DNA of 52,748 nucleotides, taken from positions 1 to 52,748 of the forward strand of contig NZ_LWUD01000001.1 in NCBI RefSeq assembly GCF_001654615.1, in the 5' to 3' direction. The number at the start of each line of letters is the position of its first letter. The first letter of the stretch is position 1. The position numbers were made by a program, and so were the translations under genes. Source of the stretch: Ligilactobacillus aviarius (GTDB taxonomy: Bacteria; Bacillota; Bacilli; Lactobacillales; Lactobacillaceae). Below the pieces are notes generated by a model that was not told the DNA's origin, ran no database searches, and was given only the letters and a program-made list of their open reading frames with translations. Below, one piece after another: positions 34,043 to 42,485 of the stretch.

Positions 34043-34168
34043 TCGAATTACCTCCCATAACTTAACGAATAAAATTATAGAAGGATAATTAGGTTAATCA
34101 GTTACTAAGCCTTAGTTTTTTTATGAAATATTTTTGATATTTAAGAAAAATATGTGAAAGTTACCAAA

Positions 34169-34852
34169 TTACTTGGTAGCCAGGCCGTATCCAACTCCGC
34201 GAATCGTCCGGATAAGCCGGTTTGACCGGTCATCATCGTGAATTTTTTGCCGTAAGAGCCGGACATAAACGTCAACAATGTTTTGTTGGCCCTTAAAGTC
34301 CTTACCCCAAATTTGATCTAAAAGCATGTCCCGTGAAAGAACATCGCCTTGGTGTTCAAATAAAAGCAATAACATTTGAAATTCACGGTGAGTTAACCGG
34401 ATACTTTCACCATTCCGGTATACCTGACTGGTTTTCAAATTCAATGTAAGATCTTGAATGCGGTAAATACTATCATTGACCGTTGTTTTGGTCTTATTCC
34501 GCCGAATCACAACTTGTGTCCGTGCCAATAGCTCTTCTGTTCCAAATGGTTTCGTTACGTAGTCATTAACGGCAGGATTGCCGACCACGGCGTTAACGTT
34601 CTCTTTGCTGATCATTGCAATTACCGGAACGGTACTTTCATGATGGATTTGTCCAATCACATCAGCAGCGTTGATTGCCGGATCATCCCAGTCAATGATC
34701 ACTGCTTGAATGGTATTGCGTTCACGCTGATAAATTGCAAGTGCTTGTTTATGGTCCCCAGCCCATAAAACTTCTAAATCAGTTGATACTGAAACTAATG
34801 AATCGCTCAATCCTTTTTTGTTGGTGACAAGTAAAACTTCTCTTTTTGTCAT
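34169..34852 (-). CDS. Orphan OmpR-family response regulator with altered receiver pocket
   Basis: A DNA-binding regulator of 227 aa. The C-terminal winged helix is complete (LTHREFQMLLLLFEHQGDVLSRDMLLDQIWG, VDVYVRLLRQKI, IRTIRGVGYGL). The receiver keeps the acceptor Asp54 (VIIDWDDP) and Lys in VTKPFGTEELL, but the acidic pair that binds magnesium is replaced: the segment reads LLVTNKKG. No kinase gene is near. It probably works without ordinary phosphorylation. It lies upstream of the PepSY gene on the same strand with a 126-nt gap that has its own TATAAT. Start ATG 34852 follows AAAGGGTG by 10 nt; a longer frame to 34891 lacks a site. Confidence 0.85.
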   Translation of the reverse strand: MTKREVLLVTNKKGLSDSLVSVSTDLEVLWAGDHKQALAIYQRERNTIQAVIIDWDDPAINAADVIGQIHHESTVPVIAMISKENVNAVVGNPAVNDYVTKPFGTEELLARTQVVIRRNKTKTTVNDSIYRIQDLTLNLKTSQVYRNGESIRLTHREFQMLLLLFEHQGDVLSRDMLLDQIWGKDFKGQQNIVDVYVRLLRQKIHDDDRSNRLIRTIRGVGYGLATK

Positions 34853-35086
34853 GCAACAACACCCTTTATTTATATTATTTTCACTGTACAACTAAATAAT
34901 ACCAAAAGATGTCAATGAAAAAAAAGACTAAAATAAGAATTATTTTTAAAATATTCTGAAGTTTATATTCGATTTTAGTAAAGAAATTTTTCTAAAATTC
35001 CAACGATATTGAATTCCTTATTCTCTTCGTTCTGAATTTAAGGTAAAATTAACTTGATACGTTAAATTAAAGGAGCGAATTCAATT

Positions 35087-36712
35087 ATGATGGAGGATGT
35101 TAATCAACCGAAGAAGTCATATATCACCTGGCCAGTACTGGCGTTAATGGATTTTGTAACCGTTATTGGCTTTGATGATTTGATTTATAACTTTCAAAAT
35201 CAAGGATTAAGTGTAATTTCAAGTTGGGTGATCATGTTATTTATTTACGTGATTCCCTACTCATTAATGGTCGGTCAGCTTGGATCGGCGTTCAGTAAGG
35301 AAGGCGGCGGGTTAAGCTCGTGGGTTCGCGGAACAAGCGGCGAGTTTCTCGGTTATTTTACTGCCTGGACATACTGGGCCGCATCGATCCCGTATGTTGT
35401 TGATACGGCGAACTCGGTTGTTGTCGGGCTTGGCTGGTGTTTTAACGGGAATGATTCCCTTGAAAATCACCTTTCAAATGCTAGATTTGCATTATTAAGT
35501 TTATTAGTCTTTGTAATTTTCATTTTTATTCAATCGCGTTTCAAAAATTCACTTGAAGTCTTAAGTACCATTGGCGGGGTTGCCATGTTTGGAATGACGG
35601 TTCTCTTTGTAATCATGACATTTGGGGCTTTGGCTGAAGGCCGTCACATTGCGACCCAACCGTTTAACTTGCATGCAATTCTTCCAACCTTTAACTTTAA
35701 ATACTTTGCAACGATTGGGATGTTGATTTATGCAATGAACGGTGCGGAATTAGTTGCCCCATTCGTTACCCGGATGAAGAAACCGAAATCAGACTTTCCG
35801 AAGGCCATGATTATGTTAGCGGTCATGACAGCCTTCTTAACGATTTTTGGTTCATTCTCACTGGGAGTATTCTTTAATGCCCACCACTTGCCAAATGACC
35901 TTAAGATGAATGGTTCATACTATGCCTTCCAAGCTCTTGGACGGCAATTCCACGTTGGAAACTTCTTCATGTATTGCTTTGCATGGACGGAAGTCTTCTA
36001 CATGTGTGCTTTATTAGCCGTTTTATTGGATGCGATGACGCGGATTTTGATTTCCGATACGGGTTCAAAATACATGCCGAAGTTTTTACGGAAAACAAAT
36101 GCCAATGGTTTGCCTGTTAACGGCTACATCTTAACCTGCGTTTTAAGTGCCTTCATTATCGGACTTGGAATCTTCCTTCCGGATATGAACGACATTTTCA
36201 ACTGGTTACTGAACCTTAACGGCATCGTTTCCCCTGGGGTTACCTGCTGGATCTTCTTCGCATTTATTAAGATTCGTGAAAAGGAAGACCAATTCCCATC
36301 AGAATACGTCTTTATTAAAAACCGGAAATTTGCGTTAGCAGTCGGCTGGTGGATGCTGATCGTTACTGCGGTTGCGACGATCTTAGGAATTGCTCCGCAA
36401 GATGTCAGTCAATTCTCAGGAACATGGTGGTATGAATTAGCAATCAATATCATCGCAATCATCGTTTTGATTGGCTTAGGTGCGATCATGCCATACGTAA
36501 CGCGGCGCGAACAACGCAGTTCAATTGGCGAAGCCTTCACGAAGCCGCAATGGATTGGAATGGTCAGTGTTCTGTTAATCGCAATGATCGGGAACTTCTA
36601 CCTTGGCGGCACACACCTTGCAATGCGCTGGTGGTATATTGGCGGGCTGACCCTTGTTGGAATTATTTTGATCATTTTGATTGGAAAAAAGGAATACACT
36701 GCTGAAAAATAG
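35087..36712 (+). CDS. APC-superfamily amino acid permease
   Basis: A 541-aa membrane carrier with about 12-13 helices. The start YITWPVLALMDFVTVIGFDDLIYN, the long helix GGGLSSWVRGTSGEFLGYFTAWTYWAASIPYVVDTA, and MNGAELVAPFVTRMKKPKSDFPKAMI are typical of the glutamate/GABA-antiporter and related amino acid transporter branches of APC. No decarboxylase gene is next to it, so a role in acid stress is unproven. AAAGGAG lies about 10 nt before the ATG pair at 35087/35090. Substrate unknown. Confidence 0.85.
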   Translation: MMEDVNQPKKSYITWPVLALMDFVTVIGFDDLIYNFQNQGLSVISSWVIMLFIYVIPYSLMVGQLGSAFSKEGGGLSSWVRGTSGEFLGYFTAWTYWAASIPYVVDTANSVVVGLGWCFNGNDSLENHLSNARFALLSLLVFVIFIFIQSRFKNSLEVLSTIGGVAMFGMTVLFVIMTFGALAEGRHIATQPFNLHAILPTFNFKYFATIGMLIYAMNGAELVAPFVTRMKKPKSDFPKAMIMLAVMTAFLTIFGSFSLGVFFNAHHLPNDLKMNGSYYAFQALGRQFHVGNFFMYCFAWTEVFYMCALLAVLLDAMTRILISDTGSKYMPKFLRKTNANGLPVNGYILTCVLSAFIIGLGIFLPDMNDIFNWLLNLNGIVSPGVTCWIFFAFIKIREKEDQFPSEYVFIKNRKFALAVGWWMLIVTAVATILGIAPQDVSQFSGTWWYELAINIIAIIVLIGLGAIMPYVTRREQRSSIGEAFTKPQWIGMVSVLLIAMIGNFYLGGTHLAMRWWYIGGLTLVGIILIILIGKKEYTAEK

Positions 36713-36725
36713 TGCATGAAAATTC

Positions 36726-36754
36726 TTGGATATTAATGAATTATCTTTTACAAT
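36726..36754 (+). promoter_or_regulatory. Promoter of the 76-aa protein gene
   Basis: TTGGAT (36726-36731), 17 nt, TACAAT (36749-36754), 26 nt before the start codon. It begins 14 nt after the permease stop codon. Confidence 0.6.
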
Positions 36755-36779
36755 AAAGGTAGTAAAGGAGATTTTAACC

Positions 36780-37010
36780 ATGAATTTAGATAGTGTATTC
36801 GTACTTAAAAGTGAAGAAAAAGGTTATGTTAGTTCAGTTAGTGGCGAAGAAGGCCACGAAAAAGTAACTTTCAGTGATTTTTGGATGGATGCAAAACCGT
36901 TTATGGATTTTGACGGCGATAAAGACGATAGTTGGTATCCAGTTCAATTAGCTAACCGCTTAGGATTGAAAATCGTTAAAATCACTGCGACTGAAGATGA
37001 CTTTGAATAA
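36780..37010 (+). CDS. Small acidic protein of unknown function
   Basis: A soluble 76-aa protein, strongly acidic at the C-terminus (TATEDDFE) and around the DFDGDKDDSWYPVQLANRLGL segment. I do not recognise a family. ATG 36780 has AAAGGAG 9 nt upstream and its own promoter; the frame upstream to 36726 overlaps that promoter and is not coding. No signal peptide or helix long enough to cross the membrane. It lies between two transporters on the same strand but is probably transcribed alone. Confidence 0.7.
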   Translation: MNLDSVFVLKSEEKGYVSSVSGEEGHEKVTFSDFWMDAKPFMDFDGDKDDSWYPVQLANRLGLKIVKITATEDDFE

Positions 37011-37086
37011 AATTTCGTAAGTGGAAAGAGAATGAAAGCTGTGGCTGAACGTCACGGCTTTCTTTATGGAAAGAAGGAGAATTGGA

Positions 37087-37980
37087 TTGCAAGTTAATAA
37101 TCAGCGCCGATGGATCGTTTTTGGCGCGGTCGCTTCGATCTTTTGGGGATTGTCAGGAATCATTGCTAAGTTTTTGTTTGAAGTTCCGCAAATGACTCCC
37201 GTGTTTCTTACTCAAATTCGAATGATTTGTGCTGGAGGAATCATGGTGTTGTTGGCTGCGCTTTGCGGTTGTCACCCTTTTGCCGTCTTTCGCGATTGGC
37301 ATGCCGTTTGTCAACTTTTGGTCTACGGCGTGATCGGAATGATTCCTGATCAATTGTTTTATTTTATTACGGTGAATTATGGCAACGCGTCGATTGCAAC
37401 GATTCTTCAATTTGTTGGACCGTTTTTTGTAATGCTTTACATGGCATTGGTTCATCATCAACTTCCCCGCCGAATCGAAATCATCAGTGCGGTCGTTGCC
37501 TTTATTGGAGTCGCAACGGTTGCAACGAACGGAAAGTTTACCCACCTTGCAATTACACCAGCAGTCCTTCTTTTTGGAATCTTATCTGCTGTTGGGGTAA
37601 TGACAACGACGGTTAGCCCCCGTCAGTTACTTCAAAAGTATGACGCCCTTACGGTTACGGGTTGGGGAATTTTGATTGCAGGAATTGCGTTATCAATTAT
37701 CCATCCGGTGGTTCCCAAAGTAAGTTTAGCGCCGGTAAACTTTATTGAGATCATCGGTGTAATTTTAATCGGCACGATCATTCCATTTCTGTTATTCTCG
37801 GTGGCACTTAAACACGTCAACCCAACGATTATGAGTTTATTGGATGCCTTTGAACCAATTACGGCAACCTTTGGCTCAGTCATCTTAATGGGATTAACGC
37901 TTAGCGTTGCTGAAATCATTGGCTCGATTTTGATTATTATTGCGGTGATTGGGTTAAATTATCAGCCGAAGAAATCGTAA
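37087..37980 (+). CDS. EamA/DMT-superfamily transporter
   Basis: A 297-aa membrane protein with ten helices arranged as two EamA repeats: the first opens with WIVFGAVASIFWGLSGIIAKFLFE, the second with GILSAVGVMTTTVSPRQLLQKYDALTVTGWGILIAG, and NYGNASIATILQFVGPFFVMLY is the conserved end of the first repeat. Members export amino acids and metabolites; substrate unknown. I chose TTG 37087, 8 nt after AAGGAG; an ATG at 37066 lies upstream of that site. A strong terminator follows. Confidence 0.88.
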   Translation: MQVNNQRRWIVFGAVASIFWGLSGIIAKFLFEVPQMTPVFLTQIRMICAGGIMVLLAALCGCHPFAVFRDWHAVCQLLVYGVIGMIPDQLFYFITVNYGNASIATILQFVGPFFVMLYMALVHHQLPRRIEIISAVVAFIGVATVATNGKFTHLAITPAVLLFGILSAVGVMTTTVSPRQLLQKYDALTVTGWGILIAGIALSIIHPVVPKVSLAPVNFIEIIGVILIGTIIPFLLFSVALKHVNPTIMSLLDAFEPITATFGSVILMGLTLSVAEIIGSILIIIAVIGLNYQPKKS

Positions 37981-38017
37981 AAATAGATTGCGAAATTTTT
38001 CGCAATCTATTTTTTTA
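37981..38017 (+). terminator. Terminator after the EamA gene
   Basis: AAATAGATTGCGAAA pairs with TTTCGCAATCTATTT around two T, followed by a T run. Confidence 0.85.
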
Positions 38018-38061
38018 AAGTTATGTTTCTCAAAAAAATTTTTTCTGCTTATTTTGGCTGG

Positions 38062-38114
38062 TTTTTGCATTTTTTGCATAAAATTTTGATTTTGCATTTT
38101 TTGCATTTTTTGCA
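38062..38114. repeat. Array of five 9-bp TTTTTTGCA units
   Basis: TGCA ends of the units lie at 38066, 38075, 38093, 38102 and 38111, spaced by 9, 18, 9 and 9 nt, with T runs between. The array lies between two convergent terminators and is read on the minus strand as TGCAAAAAA. Slippage of a short repeat is the simplest explanation; a DNA-binding or bend-forming role is possible. Confidence 0.7.
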
Positions 38115-38121
38115 AAAAAAA

Positions 38122-38151
38122 AGAGAACTAAGGCATCCATCTTAGTTCTCT
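38122..38151 (-). terminator. Terminator of the PEBP gene
   Basis: AGAGAACTAAG and CTTAGTTCTCT form a perfect 11-bp stem with an 8-nt loop, followed by nine T on the minus strand. Confidence 0.85.
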
Positions 38152-38159
38152 AATTCAAA

Positions 38160-38663
38160 TTATCCTTCATAAGGTAATTCAACCCTTGCCTTTTCCAAAA
38201 CATGCCCCTTCATGGTATCTAACAGTTCGTTCATCCAGTAGCCGTTTTCCAGTGGAAGTTTGGTATCGAGGGCGTAAACAGTCAATGTATAGTTGTGAAC
38301 GCCTTCTGGTGGCCGCGGTCCAAGATAGTTGCGACTAATCGTTTGGTCGCCGCCAACAAGGTAACCGGCAGCACTATTATTTCCCTGAATAAAGTCATGT
38401 AATTCACGGCTAGCGTTTTCTGGTAAATGATTCAATTCAACCGGAATGTTAGCTGCAGTCCAGTGAATCCATGCGAAGCCGCAAACTGGAATCGCATCAA
38501 AGTCAACTAACGTTAATGCAAAAGTTTGGGTTCCAACAGGCGCATCTTGAATATCAATTGGGAAAGAAACAATTGGATGATCTTCCAATTGGAATTCAGG
38601 CGCTGCTTTTTTAGCATATTTATCAGGCAAAAAACCGTGATCTAATGGAACATTAACTTTCAT
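38160..38663 (-). CDS. YbhB/YbcL-family PEBP-like protein
   Basis: A 167-aa phosphatidylethanolamine-binding-protein-like fold. Seen: FALTLVDFDAIP.. WIHWTAANIPVELNHLPE, GPRPPEGVHNYTLTVYALDTKL, with the Asp, His and Pro residues that line the family's anion pocket. No signal peptide. The bacterial members have no firmly established function. AGGGTG precedes the ATG. It is a single-gene transcript. Confidence 0.88.
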   Translation of the reverse strand: MKVNVPLDHGFLPDKYAKKAAPEFQLEDHPIVSFPIDIQDAPVGTQTFALTLVDFDAIPVCGFAWIHWTAANIPVELNHLPENASRELHDFIQGNNSAAGYLVGGDQTISRNYLGPRPPEGVHNYTLTVYALDTKLPLENGYWMNELLDTMKGHVLEKARVELPYEG

Positions 38664-38713
38664 TTTTTCACCCTATTTCTTTTAAATTCTGTCATTATTA
38701 TAACATCATGGGC

Positions 38714-38746
38714 AAAAAAAGGACCGTGCATGCTGCACGATCCTTT
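38714..38746 (-). terminator. Terminator of the 55-aa gene
   Basis: AAAGGA-C-CGTGCA pairs with TGCACG-A-TCCTTT around TGC, and the minus strand continues into TTTTTTT. It lies right after the stop codon of a small gene, supporting that gene. Confidence 0.75.
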
Positions 38747-38751
38747 CATCA

Positions 38752-38919
38752 TTATGCTTTTTTCATATAACGCATCGGTTCCGGATATAATTCTTGACGG
38801 AAACGGGTTGTTGCGTTGTCTGTCCGTTTGTACTTGGTAATTGCAAGCTGGTTAAGCTCAGCTTTAGTTGACGCTTTCAAATATACTTTTCCTGACTGAC
38901 ATCCGACCATTAACCACAT
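38752..38919 (-). CDS. Small 55-aa protein
   Basis: ATG 38919 to stop at 38752: a 55-aa protein beginning MWLMVGCQSGKVYLKASTKA and ending in PEPMRYMKKA. GAAAGAGTGATTG stands just before the ATG and a good terminator directly after the stop. It is basic (many Lys and Arg), has two possible starts (ATG 38919 or ATG 38910), and shows a strand-rich beginning followed by an ELNQLAITKYKR helix. I do not recognise a family. Codon use (CGG, CCG) agrees with core genes around it. Confidence 0.65.
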   Translation of the reverse strand: MWLMVGCQSGKVYLKASTKAELNQLAITKYKRTDNATTRFRQELYPEPMRYMKKA

Positions 38920-39053
38920 CTCAATCACTCTTTCTAATTAAAATTCCCCAAATCTCCCTGATTCATTCTCCAATTCGCTTAACCTTTTTCTTTATTTTGC
39001 CATAAAAAGTCGTCAATTAATAGAAAATATTTTGGATACAATTTTGATGTGCA

Positions 39054-39254
39054 CTACAATTGATCCTTCAAAAGTGTGTCGACTGAGACTTGATACAAAT
39101 TACTGATCTTGACCAAGTCACTTACACTCGGAGTGCTGATCTCCTTTTCCCAATTTGAAATCGTTTGTTGGGAAACAAATAAGATATTTGACACTTCTTC
39201 TTGGGTGTATCCCGAATTTTGACGAGCAATTTTCAGGTTTTTACCTAACTGCAT
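39054..39254 (-). CDS. XRE-family helix-turn-helix protein
   Basis: A 66-aa protein that is nearly all DNA-binding domain: KNLKIARQNSGYTQEEVSNILFVSQQTISNWEKEISTPSVSDLVKISNLYQV is a complete Cro/C1-type HTH. It has no ligand or dimerisation domain. AGGAGG touches the ATG, closer than usual; AAAGG 11 nt upstream may serve instead. It lies between the 55-aa gene and the helicase gene on the same strand, about 170 nt after the helicase stop codon, and may be a regulator of either. A free-standing XRE protein of this size could be phage-derived. Confidence 0.82.
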   Translation of the reverse strand: MQLGKNLKIARQNSGYTQEEVSNILFVSQQTISNWEKEISTPSVSDLVKISNLYQVSVDTLLKDQL

Positions 39255-39421
39255 CCTCCTACATCGCCTTTCTTTTTAAGATTGCTTTGTAGTTCTTTGC
39301 TATCATCACCGATCTCCTATCAACATCTTCATTGTATCGATTTTTTTAAATTGCGTCAAAAATTATTATTATAATTTCTATATGAATTTCATTATGGATA
39401 ATTGCTCATAAATAATATAGA

Positions 39422-42307
39422 CTAATCGGTTATTTTCTGCGCTGCGGCCAGTGTTAACGGCGTTTTTAATCGAATTTCCATCGCAACAACCGCCTTTTCA
39501 CGCCCCCGATTTGAAGCGATTTTTTCTTCATGCGCGGAGCCTGGAATGATTTCCCCTTCACCAACATAGCTAAATTCTTTTCCCGCTGCGTCATTGCGTT
39601 TGATAAAAATTTCAATCCGCGTTTGCTGCTTTCCTTGATCGACTCCTCGCAATAACTTTTGAACTTCTTCTGAGGTTAAATGCCGCGGACTGCGTGTATA
39701 CCACTTGATTACGGAATTTGCCGTAAAATCATTTTGATAACGGGCACTGCGTTGATGTTCGTCATCACTTTTATGATATGTAATAAAAATCGGACACACT
39801 TCATCCGTTACCCGGTAACCGTAAAGCGGTGCACTGACATCCTTTTCCCAATTCAAAAGCCGACAAACATCTTTGCGCGAGTATGACTGATACAGCGTGA
39901 ATTGTTTCTGGTTGGCGTAATGCTGATTGAAATCTAATCCAACATTGATTGCATCGCTTACAAGACACTTAAAATCAGATGCGTTTTGAGTTAATGCCTG
40001 CTTAAATGTTGAACTTAAACTGATTTCCAATAAGTCAGTTTGAATCAATGAATGGTTCCCGTATTGCGCTTTGCGGGTCGTCTTTCCAGCCTTAACGTCA
40101 AAGAACGCTAATGAAAGGACCTGAATAATCGATTGAATGACCGCATCGTTGACATAAATATGCCGCGAATTGAAAATTTGCTTCAACTGATCAAATGCAA
40201 TATGCCCATGCTCGATCAATTCCTGCAACACGATCAGTTCATGCGGTCGCTTCCCATTGGCCAGTTCTTTTGTGATGAACGTCAAAACCTGATTTTGGTA
40301 CTCTGAAAGCTGAATTTTTGCACCCATTTTCTCTAAAAATTCCGCATAGTTGTTTAGCCGTGGATTTTCAATAAACGGACGAGCCGAAACGGTTCCAAAT
40401 TTTTGATAATCCATCAATAACGGTGGGCGTCCAAGTTGGTGCTTCAAGTTTAAGTATTCACCCTTTAACGTTTGAAGCGAATTTAGTTTGACCTTTGCCA
40501 GCGAATCCAAAATAACCTGCTTTGAAATTGACGTAAAATTGATCGTCGAAACGCCGACAAGATCTTCAGTCAGCAGTTCAGCTCTCAAATGGTCCGGATC
40601 ACCGTCGTTATCACCATAAAGAGCAATCGGAATTAAATAGTTATTTCGGTAATTGCCGATAAAATCAATGACCGTTACGAAATTTTTTCCGGGATACTTT
40701 CGCAAACCACGGCCGAGTTGCTGAGTAAAGACAATGCTTGATTGCGTGCTGCGCAGCATTACGATTTGATTCAAGCACGGAATATCGATTCCTTCATTAA
40801 ATAAATCGACCGTAATGATATATTCAATCTGATGGTTTTCAAGCAATGCAATCACCTTTGCCCGCTCCGTTGCGCTTGATTGATTCGTCAATGCCGCTGC
40901 CGGATGGCCTTTTTGCGTAAAAATCTGCGCCAGTTCGGTGGCTTCAGCCGTGCGACTGCAAAAAACTAATCCGGCAATCGGTTGCCCGGTATCACCATAA
41001 TAGTTCAACTGATCTAAAACATAATCGACCCGGTCATTTGCCGTTAAATGCTTTAATGATGTCGTATCATCGATCAACTGGCCGTTGATTTCATAATCTG
41101 CAACGCCAACATAGTGAAACGGACATAGCATGTTATTTTCTAAGGCATCTTGCAAGCGAATTTCATATGCTAAGTTATAATCAAAAAGCTGAAAAACGTC
41201 CTGATTATCCATCCGTTCAGGCGTTGCGGTCATTCCCAGCCAAAATTGCGGTTTGAAGTAATTTAATAATGCTTGGTAATTCTTGGCAGCGGCATGGTGC
41301 GCTTCATCAATAATGATAAGATCAAATTCATCAGAAGCAAACTGCTTCATCTTTTCCATTTGTGAAATGGTTTGGACCGTTGCAAAAACGTATTTGGCTT
41401 CTGCATGGTGCTGATTACCGCTCAAAATTCCGAAATCAGATTTCGCTCCGCCGATTACTTTATAAAAACTTTCCTTAGCCTTTAACAAAATCTGTTCACG
41501 GTGAACGACAAATAAAAAGTGGTGCGGCTTAAATTTTTTCGTCCAAAAAGCCGCTAAGTACGTTTTCCCCGTTCCCGTCGCTGAAACGATCAGTCCCCGA
41601 GAAGCATGTTGCTGATAATACAAATCTTCTAATTCACTCAGCGCTACTGTTTGCATTTTATTAGGAGCAATCGGCGCTGGCTGACCGGTTCGTGATGATG
41701 AACCCGGCCGCTGCGGTTTAACGTAATTTTCTTGATATTCATCGATCCAATCATCCGTTAACGGGAAACTTTGCTGCAATAACCGGTCAAATTCCTGGTT
41801 GAGCTGGTTAACAAACTGCCCCTGATGCATTGAAGTCAGCCGTAAGTTCCATTCTTGATTTTGAATCAATGCACTGCGTGTAAAATTTGCACTTCCAACA
41901 TACGCCGTTTGGTATTCATCATAATCAAAGAAATATCCCTTCGCGTGAAATCCGGGAGTATTCACAATGCGAACATCAAGATTAGAGATCTTCATTAACT
42001 CGCGAAAAGCAGCGGGCTCATTAAACCCTAAGTATGTCCCCGTGATCAAAGTTCCATGTACGGCTTTATCTGCCAGTTCCTTTAAAATCACTTTTAACGG
42101 CGTCAGCATATCACGGGTAATAAAAGCGACCGCCCATTTAAATTCTTTACAGTGCAGCAGTTCGTATTTAAGGTGCTGCCACAAACAATCATGCGGCTGA
42201 TTAGTAATAATTTGCGGCGCAAGGTACTGGTTAGAATGATTTGAATTTTCTTGAATCAAACTGTTAGTCAAAATTTGGTTAAAAAATTGTTTTTCCAACT
42301 CAATCAC
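39422..42307 (-). CDS. PLD-domain nuclease / superfamily 2 helicase with DUF3427
   Basis: A 961-aa multi-domain protein. Residues about 40-185 form a phospholipase-D-type nuclease unit with H121-x-K123, GSANFT (138-143) and E152. Residues about 220-560 form an SF2 helicase with Walker A ATGTGKT (243-249), DEAH (334-337), motif III TATPER, and QQLGRGLRKYPGK as motif VI. The C-terminal third, with YSRKDVCRLLNWEKDVSAPLYGYRV and FITYHKSDDEHQRSARYQNDF, matches DUF3427. Such proteins resemble restriction-type and DNA-repair helicases; the exact role is not established. It stands next to an XRE gene but without a methyltransferase, so it is not a classical restriction system. Confidence 0.85.
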   Translation of the reverse strand: MIELEKQFFNQILTNSLIQENSNHSNQYLAPQIITNQPHDCLWQHLKYELLHCKEFKWAVAFITRDMLTPLKVILKELADKAVHGTLITGTYLGFNEPAAFRELMKISNLDVRIVNTPGFHAKGYFFDYDEYQTAYVGSANFTRSALIQNQEWNLRLTSMHQGQFVNQLNQEFDRLLQQSFPLTDDWIDEYQENYVKPQRPGSSSRTGQPAPIAPNKMQTVALSELEDLYYQQHASRGLIVSATGTGKTYLAAFWTKKFKPHHFLFVVHREQILLKAKESFYKVIGGAKSDFGILSGNQHHAEAKYVFATVQTISQMEKMKQFASDEFDLIIIDEAHHAAAKNYQALLNYFKPQFWLGMTATPERMDNQDVFQLFDYNLAYEIRLQDALENNMLCPFHYVGVADYEINGQLIDDTTSLKHLTANDRVDYVLDQLNYYGDTGQPIAGLVFCSRTAEATELAQIFTQKGHPAAALTNQSSATERAKVIALLENHQIEYIITVDLFNEGIDIPCLNQIVMLRSTQSSIVFTQQLGRGLRKYPGKNFVTVIDFIGNYRNNYLIPIALYGDNDGDPDHLRAELLTEDLVGVSTINFTSISKQVILDSLAKVKLNSLQTLKGEYLNLKHQLGRPPLLMDYQKFGTVSARPFIENPRLNNYAEFLEKMGAKIQLSEYQNQVLTFITKELANGKRPHELIVLQELIEHGHIAFDQLKQIFNSRHIYVNDAVIQSIIQVLSLAFFDVKAGKTTRKAQYGNHSLIQTDLLEISLSSTFKQALTQNASDFKCLVSDAINVGLDFNQHYANQKQFTLYQSYSRKDVCRLLNWEKDVSAPLYGYRVTDEVCPIFITYHKSDDEHQRSARYQNDFTANSVIKWYTRSPRHLTSEEVQKLLRGVDQGKQQTRIEIFIKRNDAAGKEFSYVGEGEIIPGSAHEEKIASNRGREKAVVAMEIRLKTPLTLAAAQKITD

Positions 42308-42322
42308 TCCTCATGGTAGTAA

Positions 42323-42485
42323 GAAAGAGATTGTGATTTATATCACAACCTCCTTGTCTTTTTCGCATAATCGGATTCCAAAACAAACGAGCTATTTGGA
42401 AGTTCGAAAACCTCCGAATCTATGCTCCGCGATTCGTTCGCTTTTCTGCTTCCACCACGCTCGTTTTTATTGTTTTTTCACACCT
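42323..42485 (-). repeat. Structured repeat, copy A
   Basis: About 163 nt, inverted copy of the sequence at 50963-51127. It overlaps the last codons and stop of the FMN reductase gene by a few bases (AAGGTGTGA in both copies) and lies downstream of that gene in its reading direction. One block of 33 nt (42437-42469) is identical to 50980-51012. It folds as a long stem (AACGAGC with GCTCGTT, then TGGAAG with CTTCCA), and ends in a hairpin GAGGTTGTGA/TCACAATCTC. Confidence 0.8.

Noticed and set aside
38062-38114. Repeats as a CRISPR array
   Set aside because: Units are 9 bp without unique spacers, and no cas gene is present.
39422-42307. Type I or III restriction enzyme
   Set aside because: There is no methyltransferase or specificity gene next to it, and the nuclease is PLD-type rather than PD-(D/E)xK.
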